A stretch of 43,894 nt of DNA from Streptomyces antibioticus (GTDB lineage: Bacteria > Actinomycetota > Actinomycetes > Streptomycetales > Streptomycetaceae), in NCBI RefSeq assembly GCF_001514065.1, contig NZ_KQ948437.1:1-43894 (forward strand). Direction: 5' to 3'. Positions 14,323 through 23,516 of the stretch are shown here, one piece after another. Below the pieces are notes generated by a model that had not been told where the DNA came from, did not search any database, and worked only from the letters and a program-made list of their open reading frames with translations. Each line of letters opens with the position of its first letter. Position 1 is the first letter of the stretch. Both the position numbers and the translations under genes were made by a program.

Positions 14323-14652
14323 ATGTCTGAGACCACGAGCACCCCCGCTGAGTCGCAGGAGAACGAGGCCACGGCGGAGGAGTACACCACCCACGAGCTG
14401 GCGGGGACCCCGCTCCGCGTGCGGCCCATGGGGAAGTGGCGCCCCTCGTACCTGAAGGCGCTCCGCAACGGCGACTTCGAGGGTTGGGCCGCGGGGGCGC
14501 TCCACGAGGACGACGCTGAGAAGTTCGTCGAGATCGACGCCACCTTCGACGAGATCGGCGAGTTCACCGCCGCTGTGATGCAGTCCAGCGGGGAGGCCCC
14601 GGGAAAGTCTGGCGCACGCTCCGCACGCTCGAAGACCACGCGGAAGCGGTAG
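14323..14652 (+). CDS. Tail assembly chaperone (gpG-like)
   Basis: A 109-residue acidic chaperone that should coat the tape measure before tube assembly. ATG14323 (MSETTSTPAESQENEATAEE) is preferred over the in-frame upstream ATG, because that extension would encode the operator-like repeat. The slippery site GGGAAAG near its 3' end allows a -1 shift into the next frame. The unshifted product ends with a basic tail (RSARSKTTRKR). Confidence 0.87.
   Translation: MSETTSTPAESQENEATAEEYTTHELAGTPLRVRPMGKWRPSYLKALRNGDFEGWAAGALHEDDAEKFVEIDATFDEIGEFTAAVMQSSGEAPGKSGARSARSKTTRKR
14601..14607 (+). other. Programmed -1 frameshift site
   Basis: GGGAAAG is read G-GGA-AAG in the chaperone frame, so it has the X-XXY-YYZ form required for simultaneous -1 slippage. 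After slipping, the frame reads VWRTLRTLEDHAEAVEADL and remains open to 15065. This is the lambda G/GT arrangement used by most siphophages. Confidence 0.82.
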
Positions 14653-15065
14653 AGGCTGACCTCTGCCGCTATTACCCCGGTACCGATCTCCTCGACGTGT
14701 ACCGGGGTCGGCTCTCCTTGCGCCGGCTCCGCGTACTGATCGAGCACCTTCCTCCAGAGAGTGCGACGAAGACGGCGCTCCGGAACGCGATTCCCGTCGA
14801 GGAGCTCGAACGCAGCACTGACGCGGGGCGTCCCGACCTAGCGCCGTGGAGCGGCACGGAGACCCTCCTCGCGGCCGTGAAGGACGAGATCCGCCTCACG
14901 CGGATGGTGCTCGTCGCTGCCAACGGCGGCAAACCCGGTGAGTTCACCCCCACGCCCCGCCCCGGCATTCCGCCGAAGAGCGCGCAGAAGTCGCGCCGAA
15001 CCATGACCGACGAGCAGCGCCGCGCTCTTGACCCGCGGCTGAGAAACCAGCCGAAGGAGGCGTAG
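14607..15065 (+). CDS. Tail assembly chaperone T part, made by -1 frameshift
   Basis: This frame has no start of its own with a ribosome site; it is reached from the upstream chaperone by -1 slippage. The fusion is about 247 residues. The added part includes LCRYYPGTDLLDVYRGRLSLRRLRVLIEHLPPES, a pattern typical of gpT parts of actinophage chaperones, and a basic tail. It would link the chaperoned tape measure to tube subunits. Confidence 0.85.
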   Translation, partial: VWRTLRTLEDHAEAVEADLCRYYPGTDLLDVYRGRLSLRRLRVLIEHLPPESATKTALRNAIPVEELERSTDAGRPDLAPWSGTETLLAAVKDEIRLTRMVLVAANGGKPGEFTPTPRPGIPPKSAQKSRRTMTDEQRRALDPRLRNQPKEA

Positions 15066-15068
15066 CGC

Positions 15069-18000
15069 ATGGCCGGTCCGGACCTGGACATCGTCGGTAC
15101 AGCAGCCGTCGACGTCGTCCCCATCGCCCCGACGTTCCACACGAAGCTGCAAGCGATCGTCTTGCCCGCTGCGGACCGAGTGGGCGAGGAGGCCGGCCGA
15201 CGCATGGGCCAGGCGATCTCGAACAACATCGTGATCGCCATCCCCAACGCCATCAACCGTGGCGGTCAGGCGGGGCAGCAGGCAGCACGCCGTCAGGGTG
15301 ATCAGGTGGGCGGTGCGTTCGCCCGGTCCATCAAGAACCGGCTGGAGATCGCGTTCCGATCCCTGCCGAAGGCCGACGTCCGACTCTCGGACACGGGCTT
15401 CAACGCCGACCTGGCTCGTCTCCGGGCTCGCATGGAGACGCTGAGTCGGAAGACCGTCGGTGTCGACGTGGACGCCGGGGCGGCCCTGGCGGAGATCCAG
15501 GCAATCGACGCTGAGCTGAAGCGGCTCGGAGCCAAGCACCCGGACATCAATGTCCGCGCGGACACGGCTGCGGCTCGTGCTGAGCTGAAGTTGATCAAGG
15601 AGATGGCGGACGCCGTCGACCGCAAGCGGGTGAATATCCGGGTCTTCGCCAACACGGCGCAGGCACAGTCGGCGATCTTCCAGCTCACGGTGTCGCTCGG
15701 AATTCTTGCAGCGCTCCCGGTCGTCCCCATCGCAGCCGCAGGTATCGGCGCCATCGCGTCAGCTACGACGGTGGCCGCTGCTGGGGTCGGCGCCCTCGTG
15801 CTCGCGGCCATCCCCGCAATCAAGGGCGTCACCAGCGTCATTCAGCTGAAGACTGCTGCGGAGAAGCAAGCCGCCTCCGCGACGGACAACAGCGCTGCCG
15901 CGAACCAGCGTGCCGCGCAAAGCGCGTTGCAGATGGCTTCCGCGCAGCAGTCCCTTGCCTCCGCGCACCGCAATGCTGCCCGCTCCATCGCTCAGGCGAA
16001 CCGTCAGGTTGAGGACGCCGAACGCGCCCTCGGTCAGGCTGCGGCTCGCGCGATGGAGCAGCGCCAAGAGGCCGCAAGGCGGGTGGAGGACGCGGAGCGC
16101 TCCCTCACCGACGCGAAGCGCGACGCATGGCGTGCGGAGGTTGATCTCGCGGAGGCTCGCGCTGAGGCTGCTCGGGAACTCGCTGACCTGAACGACCAGT
16201 TGGAGCGCGGGAAGCTCGACGAGCGTGAGGCCACTCTCCGTCTGAAGGAGGCGGAACAGGAGCTCGCGGAGGTCCGCGCCTCCTACGACGCCGGCAACGC
16301 GACTGAGCTGGAGATGGAGCGGGCGCAGCTCGCCTACGACCAAGCCGCAGCCAACGCGAAGCAGTCCTCGAAGGACTACGAGCAGCTCCAGAAGGATGCC
16401 GACGCGGCGAAGAAGGCGGGCGTCGACGGGAACAAGGATGTCCAGGACGCTGCGAACCGCCTGGCTGACGCACAGGAGAAGGTCAGGGACCAGGTTCAGG
16501 CCGTCGCTGACGCTCAGCGTGAGGCCGCAAAGGCTCAGGTCGACGCGGCTCAGTCTGTCGCCGCCGCACAGCGGAACCTTGCGGACGCCGTGGACAACGC
16601 GGCCAACACGCAGGTTCAGGCTGCGGAGTCCATCGCCTCCGCGGAGCGTGGCGTCGAGTCTGCACGCCTGTCGAGCATCGACACCACGGCTCAGGCGACG
16701 ACCAAGACGGATGAGTACCGTGAGGCGCTCGCGAAGCTCACCCCAGAGCAGCGAGACTTGTACGACTCGATCGCCGGCCCGGATGGTCTGACGGCCGCCT
16801 TCAAGGAGTGGTCGCGCGAGCTACAGCCTGAAGTCCTCCCGCTCTTCACGCGGGGAGTTGACGGCGCGAAGAACTCGCTCCCTGGCCTGACGCCGCTCGT
16901 CGAGAACTCCGCGGACGCTATCGGTGAGCTCATGGACCGTGCGAGCGAGGAACTCGACTCGCCGTTCTGGGACCGCTTCAAAAAGGGCATCGTCGAGAAT
17001 GCCGAACCCGCGATCATCGGCCTCGGAGTCTCCTTCGGGAACGTCTTCAAGGGCATGGCGGGCGTAGTCGACGCATTCTTCCCGCACATGGACTCCATAT
17101 CGGAGCGGATGCAGCGCATTACCGGTCGGTTCGCCAACTGGGGAACCAACCTCCGAGGCTCACCGGAGTTCGAGAAGTTCCTTGACTACGTCTCGGAGCA
17201 CGGACCCATTGTTGGCGAGGCATTCGGCGACATCGCGGAAGCGGTCATCGATCTCGCGAAGGCGCTGGAGCCGTTCTCGACGGTGACGCTTGAACTCCTC
17301 GGATACGTCTCGGACGCAATCAGTTGGGTTGCCGAAAACGCGCCGTGGTCAATCCAGTTGATCTACGGACTGTGGATTGCAACGAAGCTGTGGTCGCTCG
17401 CTATGGCAAGCAGCCCGATCGGCCTCGTCGTTCTCGGGCTCGTGGGCCTGGCGCTCGCCGTGCGTTATGCCTGGGACCATTTCGAGTGGTTCCGCGACAT
17501 CGTCACGGCTTCCTGGGAGGGAATCCAGGAGGCGGCGGAGTTCGCCTGGACGAAGGTGCTCGCGCCGACGTTCGGCGGCATCTGGGACGCGATCAAGTTC
17601 GTCGGTGACGGTGCGGTCTGGCTCTGGCAAGAGATCTTCGCCCCCGCGTTCGCCGGGATATCGCTGATCGTCCGGACGGCCGTGGCAATCGTCGTAACGG
17701 CGCTGCTCACGCCCCTCTGGCTCGCGATTCAGGGCGTCGGCCTCCTCGTCGGATGGCTCTACACCGACTGCTTCAAGCCGACGTACGACGGGATCGCATG
17801 GGCGGCTGAGCAGCTCTGGAAGTACGCGCTGGAGCCGTTCTTCGGCCTCGTGTGGGACGGGACGAAGTGGGTCGGCGACAAGTTCGTCTGGCTCTACGAC
17901 AGTGCCTTCAAGCCGTCCGCGGACTGGATCGCCGAAAAGGCGGCGTGGCTGTGGGAGAACGGGCTTGATCCGGCGTTCGGCTGGATCTGGGACGGTCTGA

Positions 18001-19766
18001 AGTGGGTGGGCGATAAGTTCGTCTGGCTCTACGACCACGCCGTGAAGCCGTCGTTCGGCTGGATTTCCGACCGCTCCGAGTGGCTCTGGGAGAAGGGGCT
18101 CAGCCCCGCCTTCGAGCTCATGAAGGACGGAGTCGGCCTAGTCGGCGACGCCTTCGAGAGTGCGCGTGACGCGATCTCGGATGCCTGGGGCGAACTGAAG
18201 GACATCACGAAAACGCCCGTTAACTTCATCATCAAGTGGGTTTACACGAAAGGCATCAAGGCCGTCTGGGATAAGGTGGCCTCTTTCGTCGGACTCGATC
18301 CGCTCCCCGATGCTCCGAAGCTCCTGGAGGCCGGCGGTACGGTCGGAAATGGGTGGGGTCCCGCAGTTCCTATGCGGGTGAACCGTCCGACGGCAATCGT
18401 CGGCGAGGGAAACCCGAATTACCCCGAGTACGTCATTCCGACGGACCCGAAGTACCGCTCTCGCGCGCTTGCTCTCCATCAGGCGGCGGGGACGCAGCTC
18501 CTCGAATCCGGGGGCATCCTCGGCGGCTTCTCGTCCGCGTGGGACTGGACGAAGGACACCGTCGGCGACGTCGTGGGTAAGGGGATCGACTGGGCGAAGA
18601 CGGGTGCGGATCTGATCGCACACCCGTCGAAGATCTGGAACAAGCTCACTGCCCCGATCCTCAGCAAGATCCCCGACGGTATCGGCACGTCGCCCATGGC
18701 GAAGTCGCTGACGAAGCTACCCGGGAAGATGGTCGGCGGTCTGAAGGACATGATCGTGAACGCCGTCTCCGGGATGTTCGCCGGGGGAGGCGGAGTCGGT
18801 CAGTGGATCAAGCCCGTCAACGTCCCGTACGGGACGAAGTTCGGCGTAGCGGGCTCGATGTGGAGCTCCGGCCATCACACGGGCCTCGACTTCCCGGCTC
18901 CCGTCGGGACCCCGGTCCACGCGGTGGCCGGCGGAACGGTCGTCGGCGTTGGTCACGGTGGCCCGTACGGCAACAACATCGAGATCAGCCACGGCGGAGG
19001 CCTCACCTCCCTCTATGCGCACATGTCGAAGACCCTCGCGGGCCTGAACAAGTACGTGGCGCAGGGCGAGACGATCGGCAAGGTTGGAGCGACGGGCAAC
19101 GTCACCGGGCCTCACCTCCACCTGGAGGCGCGGCTCAATGGCAAGGCCGTTGACCCCATGCCGTACCTGACGTCGCTCGGTGCGGGCTCGAAGGTCTCGC
19201 AGTCCATCGCGGCGGCTAAGAACTTCGCGAAGGGGCAGCTCCGCTACTTCGGCTGGGGCCCGTCGCAGTTCGCTCCCTTGGAGAGGCTGTGGGAAGGCGA
19301 GTCCGGATGGCGCTGGAACGCGGAGAACCCGTCGAGCGGCGCGTACGGCATCCCGCAGGCTCTTCCCCCGACGAAGATGGCCTCTGCCGGCCCCGACTGG
19401 AGGACGAACGCGGCGACTCAGATTCTGTGGGGTCTGGACTACATCCGTGACCGTCCCGACTACGGCTCCCCGTCAGCTGCTTACTCGAAGTGGCTGAGCC
19501 GTAGCCCGCATTGGTACGACGACGGCGGTTACCTCCCGCCGGGTCTCTCCCTCGTGGCGAACGGTACGGGTAAGCCTGAGCCGATCTTCACGTCCGGTCA
19601 GTGGGACGACATCCGCGCCTCGAAGGGCGGCGGAGGGACGACCGAGATCCACGCCGACGTCCGCGTCTTCGTCGGCGACCGAGAGATCACGGACATCGTG
19701 CGCACGGAGGTGGACGCACGCGAATCACTCACGGCTTCGGCCATTGACGATGGAAGGTGGATCTGA
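15069..19766 (+). CDS. Tape measure protein with M23 peptidase and lysozyme-like domains
   Basis: A 1565-residue protein that sets tail length and passes through the tail at infection. The N-terminal part is basic and helical. A hydrophobic, Ala-rich stretch lies at about 210-252 and long Ala/Glu/Gln coiled coils at about 260-560. Trp-rich tandem repeats of about 45 residues (FVWLYD...KPS) lie around 820-1035. An M23 endopeptidase domain has HHTGLDFPAP near 1266 and HLHLEA near 1347, giving the HxxxD and HxH zinc ligands. A lysozyme/transglycosylase-like segment follows, with ERLWEGESGWRWNAENPSSGAYGIPQA near 1400. The two wall-degrading domains would help DNA cross peptidoglycan. It is by far the longest gene and lies directly after the frameshifted chaperones. 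Confidence 0.95.
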   Translation: MAGPDLDIVGTAAVDVVPIAPTFHTKLQAIVLPAADRVGEEAGRRMGQAISNNIVIAIPNAINRGGQAGQQAARRQGDQVGGAFARSIKNRLEIAFRSLPKADVRLSDTGFNADLARLRARMETLSRKTVGVDVDAGAALAEIQAIDAELKRLGAKHPDINVRADTAAARAELKLIKEMADAVDRKRVNIRVFANTAQAQSAIFQLTVSLGILAALPVVPIAAAGIGAIASATTVAAAGVGALVLAAIPAIKGVTSVIQLKTAAEKQAASATDNSAAANQRAAQSALQMASAQQSLASAHRNAARSIAQANRQVEDAERALGQAAARAMEQRQEAARRVEDAERSLTDAKRDAWRAEVDLAEARAEAARELADLNDQLERGKLDEREATLRLKEAEQELAEVRASYDAGNATELEMERAQLAYDQAAANAKQSSKDYEQLQKDADAAKKAGVDGNKDVQDAANRLADAQEKVRDQVQAVADAQREAAKAQVDAAQSVAAAQRNLADAVDNAANTQVQAAESIASAERGVESARLSSIDTTAQATTKTDEYREALAKLTPEQRDLYDSIAGPDGLTAAFKEWSRELQPEVLPLFTRGVDGAKNSLPGLTPLVENSADAIGELMDRASEELDSPFWDRFKKGIVENAEPAIIGLGVSFGNVFKGMAGVVDAFFPHMDSISERMQRITGRFANWGTNLRGSPEFEKFLDYVSEHGPIVGEAFGDIAEAVIDLAKALEPFSTVTLELLGYVSDAISWVAENAPWSIQLIYGLWIATKLWSLAMASSPIGLVVLGLVGLALAVRYAWDHFEWFRDIVTASWEGIQEAAEFAWTKVLAPTFGGIWDAIKFVGDGAVWLWQEIFAPAFAGISLIVRTAVAIVVTALLTPLWLAIQGVGLLVGWLYTDCFKPTYDGIAWAAEQLWKYALEPFFGLVWDGTKWVGDKFVWLYDSAFKPSADWIAEKAAWLWENGLDPAFGWIWDGLKWVGDKFVWLYDHAVKPSFGWISDRSEWLWEKGLSPAFELMKDGVGLVGDAFESARDAISDAWGELKDITKTPVNFIIKWVYTKGIKAVWDKVASFVGLDPLPDAPKLLEAGGTVGNGWGPAVPMRVNRPTAIVGEGNPNYPEYVIPTDPKYRSRALALHQAAGTQLLESGGILGGFSSAWDWTKDTVGDVVGKGIDWAKTGADLIAHPSKIWNKLTAPILSKIPDGIGTSPMAKSLTKLPGKMVGGLKDMIVNAVSGMFAGGGGVGQWIKPVNVPYGTKFGVAGSMWSSGHHTGLDFPAPVGTPVHAVAGGTVVGVGHGGPYGNNIEISHGGGLTSLYAHMSKTLAGLNKYVAQGETIGKVGATGNVTGPHLHLEARLNGKAVDPMPYLTSLGAGSKVSQSIAAAKNFAKGQLRYFGWGPSQFAPLERLWEGESGWRWNAENPSSGAYGIPQALPPTKMASAGPDWRTNAATQILWGLDYIRDRPDYGSPSAAYSKWLSRSPHWYDDGGYLPPGLSLVANGTGKPEPIFTSGQWDDIRASKGGGGTTEIHADVRVFVGDREITDIVRTEVDARESLTASAIDDGRWI

Positions 19767-19879
19767 TGGACGAGGCGGACGACATCCCCGTCTACGAGGC
19801 ACCAACCGCGGAGCCGGTCGTCAGCCCCGACACGCTCCCTCGACGCGGCATTGAGCCGACGAGGGAGGTCGACGAGTGA
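19766..19879 (+). CDS. 37-residue acidic protein, coupled to the tape measure
   Basis: ATG overlaps the tape measure stop codon (TGATG) and its own stop overlaps the next start (GTGA), so it is translated as part of a coupled chain. The peptide is acidic (MDEADDIPVYEAPTAEPVV) with no domain. Overlaps on both sides are the main support; a minor tail or assembly role is possible. Confidence 0.6.
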   Translation: MDEADDIPVYEAPTAEPVVSPDTLPRRGIEPTREVDE

Positions 19880-22110
19880 GCGTCGCAACCAACCTCCTGG
19901 CGCCGAACACGAGCAACATCGATACGGACACGTCCGGGTGGACCGCAGGGAGCAACACGACTCTCGCGCGGTCCACCAGCCGGGCATACTCCGGAACGAC
20001 GTCGTTGCAGCTCACTGCCACGGCCGCAGGTTCTGTCACCGCCACCACGTCCGCTCGCGTGGCGGTGACGGCCGGCAGTACCTACACGGCGTACGCGTAC
20101 TTCTCCAACGTCGTAGCGGCATCGGGGCGGGCCTCGACGGTCACGGTCACGTGGTACGCGGCTGTGACGGGCGGAACCGCTCTGTCGTCAGTCACTAGCG
20201 CGGCCTCGTCCCTGCCGAACTCCACGGCATGGATGACGCCGCCCCCCGTAGTAATCGCAACGGCCCCCGCTGGAGCGGCGTACGCGTCCGTCACGGTCAC
20301 GGCAACCGGGCTCACTGCCGGCGCCGCGATCGTCACGGACGTCATCTCCTTCGGCCCTCCAGCGGCGATCAGCGGAAACCTCCTGCCGTACAGCGTGGCA
20401 AGCGTGGAGGTGGACGCGAGCGGATGGCAGGGGATTTGGCAAGCGAGCGTCGGAGTCTCCGCGTCTCAGTCGTACGAGGGGTGGAGGTCACTCTCCCTGA
20501 CGTCTACCGCGACGGGAGCCTGCCGCGCTACGCAGGTGGCGTCATTCGCGGTGACGGCCGGAGTCGAGTACATGGGCTACGCGTGGGTGTACGCGCCTGC
20601 GTCGGCCCCGGAGTGGCACACCGGAATCCGGTGGTACGACGCAAGCGGGAACCTGATCTCGTCCAGCTCTCAGACCTGGACACTGACGGCGTCGACGTGG
20701 ACCCGATGCGCCGTCATCGACAGAGCCCCCGCGGGGGCGGTGACTGCTCGCCTCCTCCTGGAGCCCGTTGCTACGGCGTCGGGTCAGGTGTGGTTGTGCG
20801 ACCAGATGGCGATGATCGTCGCCCCGGTAACTCCTGGTGGGCTGCTCGGGTTCAATGCTCAGTCGATGGAGGTCGACACCCACGACTGGAAGGCGGACGG
20901 AGGATGTTGGACCGGACGCGCTACTTGGCGTTGGTTCCAGGGCATCGGATCGTTGCTGATCGGAGCCAACGGTGAAGCGACGGACGCCACCGTTCGGACA
21001 GTCGGAACGGTGCCGGTCACACCTCGTCAGGCATACCGGCTGACGCCACACGTCTACCACGACGGGCGGACGGTAGCGCCCGTGGTCGACCTCCTGTTCA
21101 CGTGGTACACCGCCACGGACGCGCAGATCGCTACGTCGTCGTACCGGTGGACGATGGGCACGGATGCGGCGTGGTACGCCCCTGTCGGTAGTGCCGTCGC
21201 TCCAGCCGGAGCCGCGAAGTGCCGAGTCGGTCTGCGGTTCCTGAACGTCGCTCTCGACGACCTGTTCTACCTCGATGCAGTCAACATCGCTCCCGGCGGA
21301 CTTGGCGCGGTCGCTGACCTCATCGACGGAAGCTACGGCGCGAGAGTCTCCATACAAGGGCTCACCACCGACGGGCTGACGAAGTGGGGCATCTGGCGGA
21401 TGCTCGACGACGGCTCCATGACGCCTCTCCGCGGACCCACTGGTGACCTGACGAGCGCCACGGTCACGGGTGATCTTGCCGTCGTGGAGGACTACGAGGC
21501 GCCGCTAGGCGTCGAGTACCGCTACTACGTGAAGGTGTGGACGGGCTCCGTCTATCAAGCTTCGACGTCCGACCCCGTGACTCTGCCGGAGCCTGACGAC
21601 ATCGCCGTGATCATCAAGGACCCTGGTCTTCCCGCCAGATGGGCGGAGGCGGTTGTCGCCAGGGGAGGCATGCCCGACTGGACGAGGAGCGCCCGACAGG
21701 GCGTTAACCCGGTCCGCGGACGTGCACGGCCCGTCATCATCTCTGACGTCCGTACGTCGAGGACGGGGACGATGACGCTCGTCACGGAGACCCGCGAGGA
21801 GCTTGACTCCATGTGGTGGCTCCTGGAGACAGGCAACACGCTGCTTCTCCAGTGGCCGTCCGAGTGGGGCGAGCGCGACGTGTACGTCCAGGTTGGCGAC
21901 GTCACCGAAGCCCACGTCGTCGAGTACGCCGGCTATCAGGATCGGACGTGGAGCGTCCCGCTGACGGAGGTTGACCGTCCCGTCGGAGGTATCACGGGCT
22001 CGACGGACCGCACATGGCAATCCGTCCTCGACACGCGAACCGACTGGCTCGACGTGATGACGCAGGCGACGTCGTGGCTCGACGTCTACACCGGAATCCA
22101 GGGGGGTTGA
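19876..22110 (+). CDS. Minor tail protein with repeated carbohydrate-binding-like modules
   Basis: A 744-residue protein with GTG start after GAGGGAGGTC. At least three related beta-sandwich modules each begin with a form of NLLAPNTSNIDTDTSGW (about residues 6, 168 and 322). They contain TYTAYAYFSN- or YMGYAWVYAP-like strands, as in CBM4-type or concanavalin-like modules. The C-terminal 250 residues resemble the tail-tip protein of actinophages (TRTGTMTLVTETREELDSMWWLLE). It probably forms part of the tail tip and may contact host glycans. Confidence 0.82.
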   Translation: MSVATNLLAPNTSNIDTDTSGWTAGSNTTLARSTSRAYSGTTSLQLTATAAGSVTATTSARVAVTAGSTYTAYAYFSNVVAASGRASTVTVTWYAAVTGGTALSSVTSAASSLPNSTAWMTPPPVVIATAPAGAAYASVTVTATGLTAGAAIVTDVISFGPPAAISGNLLPYSVASVEVDASGWQGIWQASVGVSASQSYEGWRSLSLTSTATGACRATQVASFAVTAGVEYMGYAWVYAPASAPEWHTGIRWYDASGNLISSSSQTWTLTASTWTRCAVIDRAPAGAVTARLLLEPVATASGQVWLCDQMAMIVAPVTPGGLLGFNAQSMEVDTHDWKADGGCWTGRATWRWFQGIGSLLIGANGEATDATVRTVGTVPVTPRQAYRLTPHVYHDGRTVAPVVDLLFTWYTATDAQIATSSYRWTMGTDAAWYAPVGSAVAPAGAAKCRVGLRFLNVALDDLFYLDAVNIAPGGLGAVADLIDGSYGARVSIQGLTTDGLTKWGIWRMLDDGSMTPLRGPTGDLTSATVTGDLAVVEDYEAPLGVEYRYYVKVWTGSVYQASTSDPVTLPEPDDIAVIIKDPGLPARWAEAVVARGGMPDWTRSARQGVNPVRGRARPVIISDVRTSRTGTMTLVTETREELDSMWWLLETGNTLLLQWPSEWGERDVYVQVGDVTEAHVVEYAGYQDRTWSVPLTEVDRPVGGITGSTDRTWQSVLDTRTDWLDVMTQATSWLDVYTGIQGG

Positions 22111-23219
22111 TGTACGCCGTCACCCCTCAGTTTCTCCAGACCCTGACGACCTCTCACTCCATGGTCACCAGGGTCGACGTCCACTACGCCGGCGCATTGC
22201 TGAAGTCGGACATCCCGATAGCCGACGGCTCTGTGACCATCGACCGCGGATCGAAGATCAGGCGGACGATCTCGCTGACGGTGAGCGACCCGAAGCTACT
22301 CCCGTGGAGATCGATCGATCCGCTCGCGGTCTACGGTCAGACGCTCGTCGTCCGCCGCGGAATCCGATACTCCAACGGGCTAGAGGAGACGGTTCCTCTC
22401 GGGACCTTCCGCATCGACGAGCCGCAAGGCGACGTGCACCTAGGGCCGGTCACCCTGACGGGGAAGTCGTCGGAGTGCTACATCATCGACGACAAGTTCC
22501 TGACGCCGAAGTCCACGCGTGGCTACGCGAATTGCGTCGACGCAATCACGGCGTTGATCCGTGAAACACTCCCGGACGCCGTTGTCGTCAATGCCACTTC
22601 TGGCGGCCGCAATCCGTCCGTCGCAGTGAAGAACTGGGATGCGAATTCGGATCGTTGGGATGCGGTTCAGCAGATCGCATTGTCGATGCAAGCCGACATC
22701 TACGTTGACGCGCTCGACCGCTTCGTGATTACCGACGTTCCGGAGGTGTTGGCCTCTCGCGTCGTGTGGGACATCGCGGAGGGGGAGGGCGGCACGTTGA
22801 TGAGCGCCTCCCGGCAGATGTCAAGAACGGCCGTTTACAACGCCGTTGTGGCCTCGGGTGAGAACTCAGCCTCGAATTCAGCGCCCGTGAGCGCCATCGC
22901 CTATGACGATTCTCCGTCGAGCCCGACCCGGTGGGGTGGCCCATTCGGCAGGGTCCCGAAGTTCATCTCATCTGCCCTCTGGACGACGGTTGGCGCCTGT
23001 CAGGCAGCAGCGCGGTACGCCCTTTTCGATGCCGTTGCGCCGAACATCTCGACCTCGATCGACGCCGTTCCGAATCCGGCATTGGAGGGCGGGGACTGCC
23101 TCCGGATCAGCTACGCCGGCCGGAGGGAGCTCTTCATCCTCCAGTCCGCGACGATCCCGCTCACGGCTGACGGGACCTTCTCCGTAGGGCTGCGCGGAGG
23201 GAAGGAAGACACATCGTGA
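22110..23219 (+). CDS. Minor tail protein, DUF5047-like
   Basis: A 369-residue protein starting MYAVTPQFLQTLTTSHSMV, the pattern of DUF5047 tail proteins of Streptomyces phages. The middle has ITLRTLEPL-like tail-hub strands (SDPKLLPWRSIDPLAVYGQTL) and a Cys-containing SSECYIIDD. GGGGGG precedes ATG, which overlaps the previous stop codon. A longer in-frame upstream start would run through the previous gene and is rejected. It probably forms part of the baseplate hub. Confidence 0.85.
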   Translation: MYAVTPQFLQTLTTSHSMVTRVDVHYAGALLKSDIPIADGSVTIDRGSKIRRTISLTVSDPKLLPWRSIDPLAVYGQTLVVRRGIRYSNGLEETVPLGTFRIDEPQGDVHLGPVTLTGKSSECYIIDDKFLTPKSTRGYANCVDAITALIRETLPDAVVVNATSGGRNPSVAVKNWDANSDRWDAVQQIALSMQADIYVDALDRFVITDVPEVLASRVVWDIAEGEGGTLMSASRQMSRTAVYNAVVASGENSASNSAPVSAIAYDDSPSSPTRWGGPFGRVPKFISSALWTTVGACQAAARYALFDAVAPNISTSIDAVPNPALEGGDCLRISYAGRRELFILQSATIPLTADGTFSVGLRGGKEDTS

Positions 23220-23470
23220 ACAGGGCAAAGGTCGCTGACGCCGTTCAGCGCGCGGCAAGCCGCACGGTCACGCAGGAGGCCGCGGGATGGCGCCTGGCGA
23301 CTGTCACGGCCACCTACACGGACGGCACAGTGGACATCTCGACGGCTCACGGGCCGGTCCCAAAGGTGCGACGGCTGAAGGGCTACACGGCGGCCGTCAA
23401 TGACCTCGTCGTCGTCCTCACCAACTCCGATGGGAACTGGGTCGTCATCGGCGCCCTGGCGACGAATTAG
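23216..23470 (+). CDS. Small OB-fold-like tail tip protein
   Basis: An 84-residue protein with GTG start overlapping the previous gene. The sequence has the compact beta pattern RLATVTATYTDGTVDISTAHGPVPKVRRLKGYTAAVNDLVVVLTNSDGNWVVIGAL. This is typical of small OB-fold tail-spike-stem or hub proteins. The role is inferred from position and fold style. Confidence 0.72.
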   Translation: MNRAKVADAVQRAASRTVTQEAAGWRLATVTATYTDGTVDISTAHGPVPKVRRLKGYTAAVNDLVVVLTNSDGNWVVIGALATN

Positions 23471-23516
23471 CGGTAGTCGCTCTACCGAATTCCGATAAAC
23501 GAAGGGGACTACCGCT
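23469..23516 (+). promoter_or_regulatory. Alternative hairpins over a ribosome site
   Basis: The long arms AGCGGTAGTC and GACTACCGCT (ten pairs) flank the ribosome site GAAGGGG, and the second arm ends at the base before ATG. The same 5' arm can instead pair with CTACCG at 23482-23487. The two structures exclude each other and would differ in how free the start site is. Confidence 0.5.
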
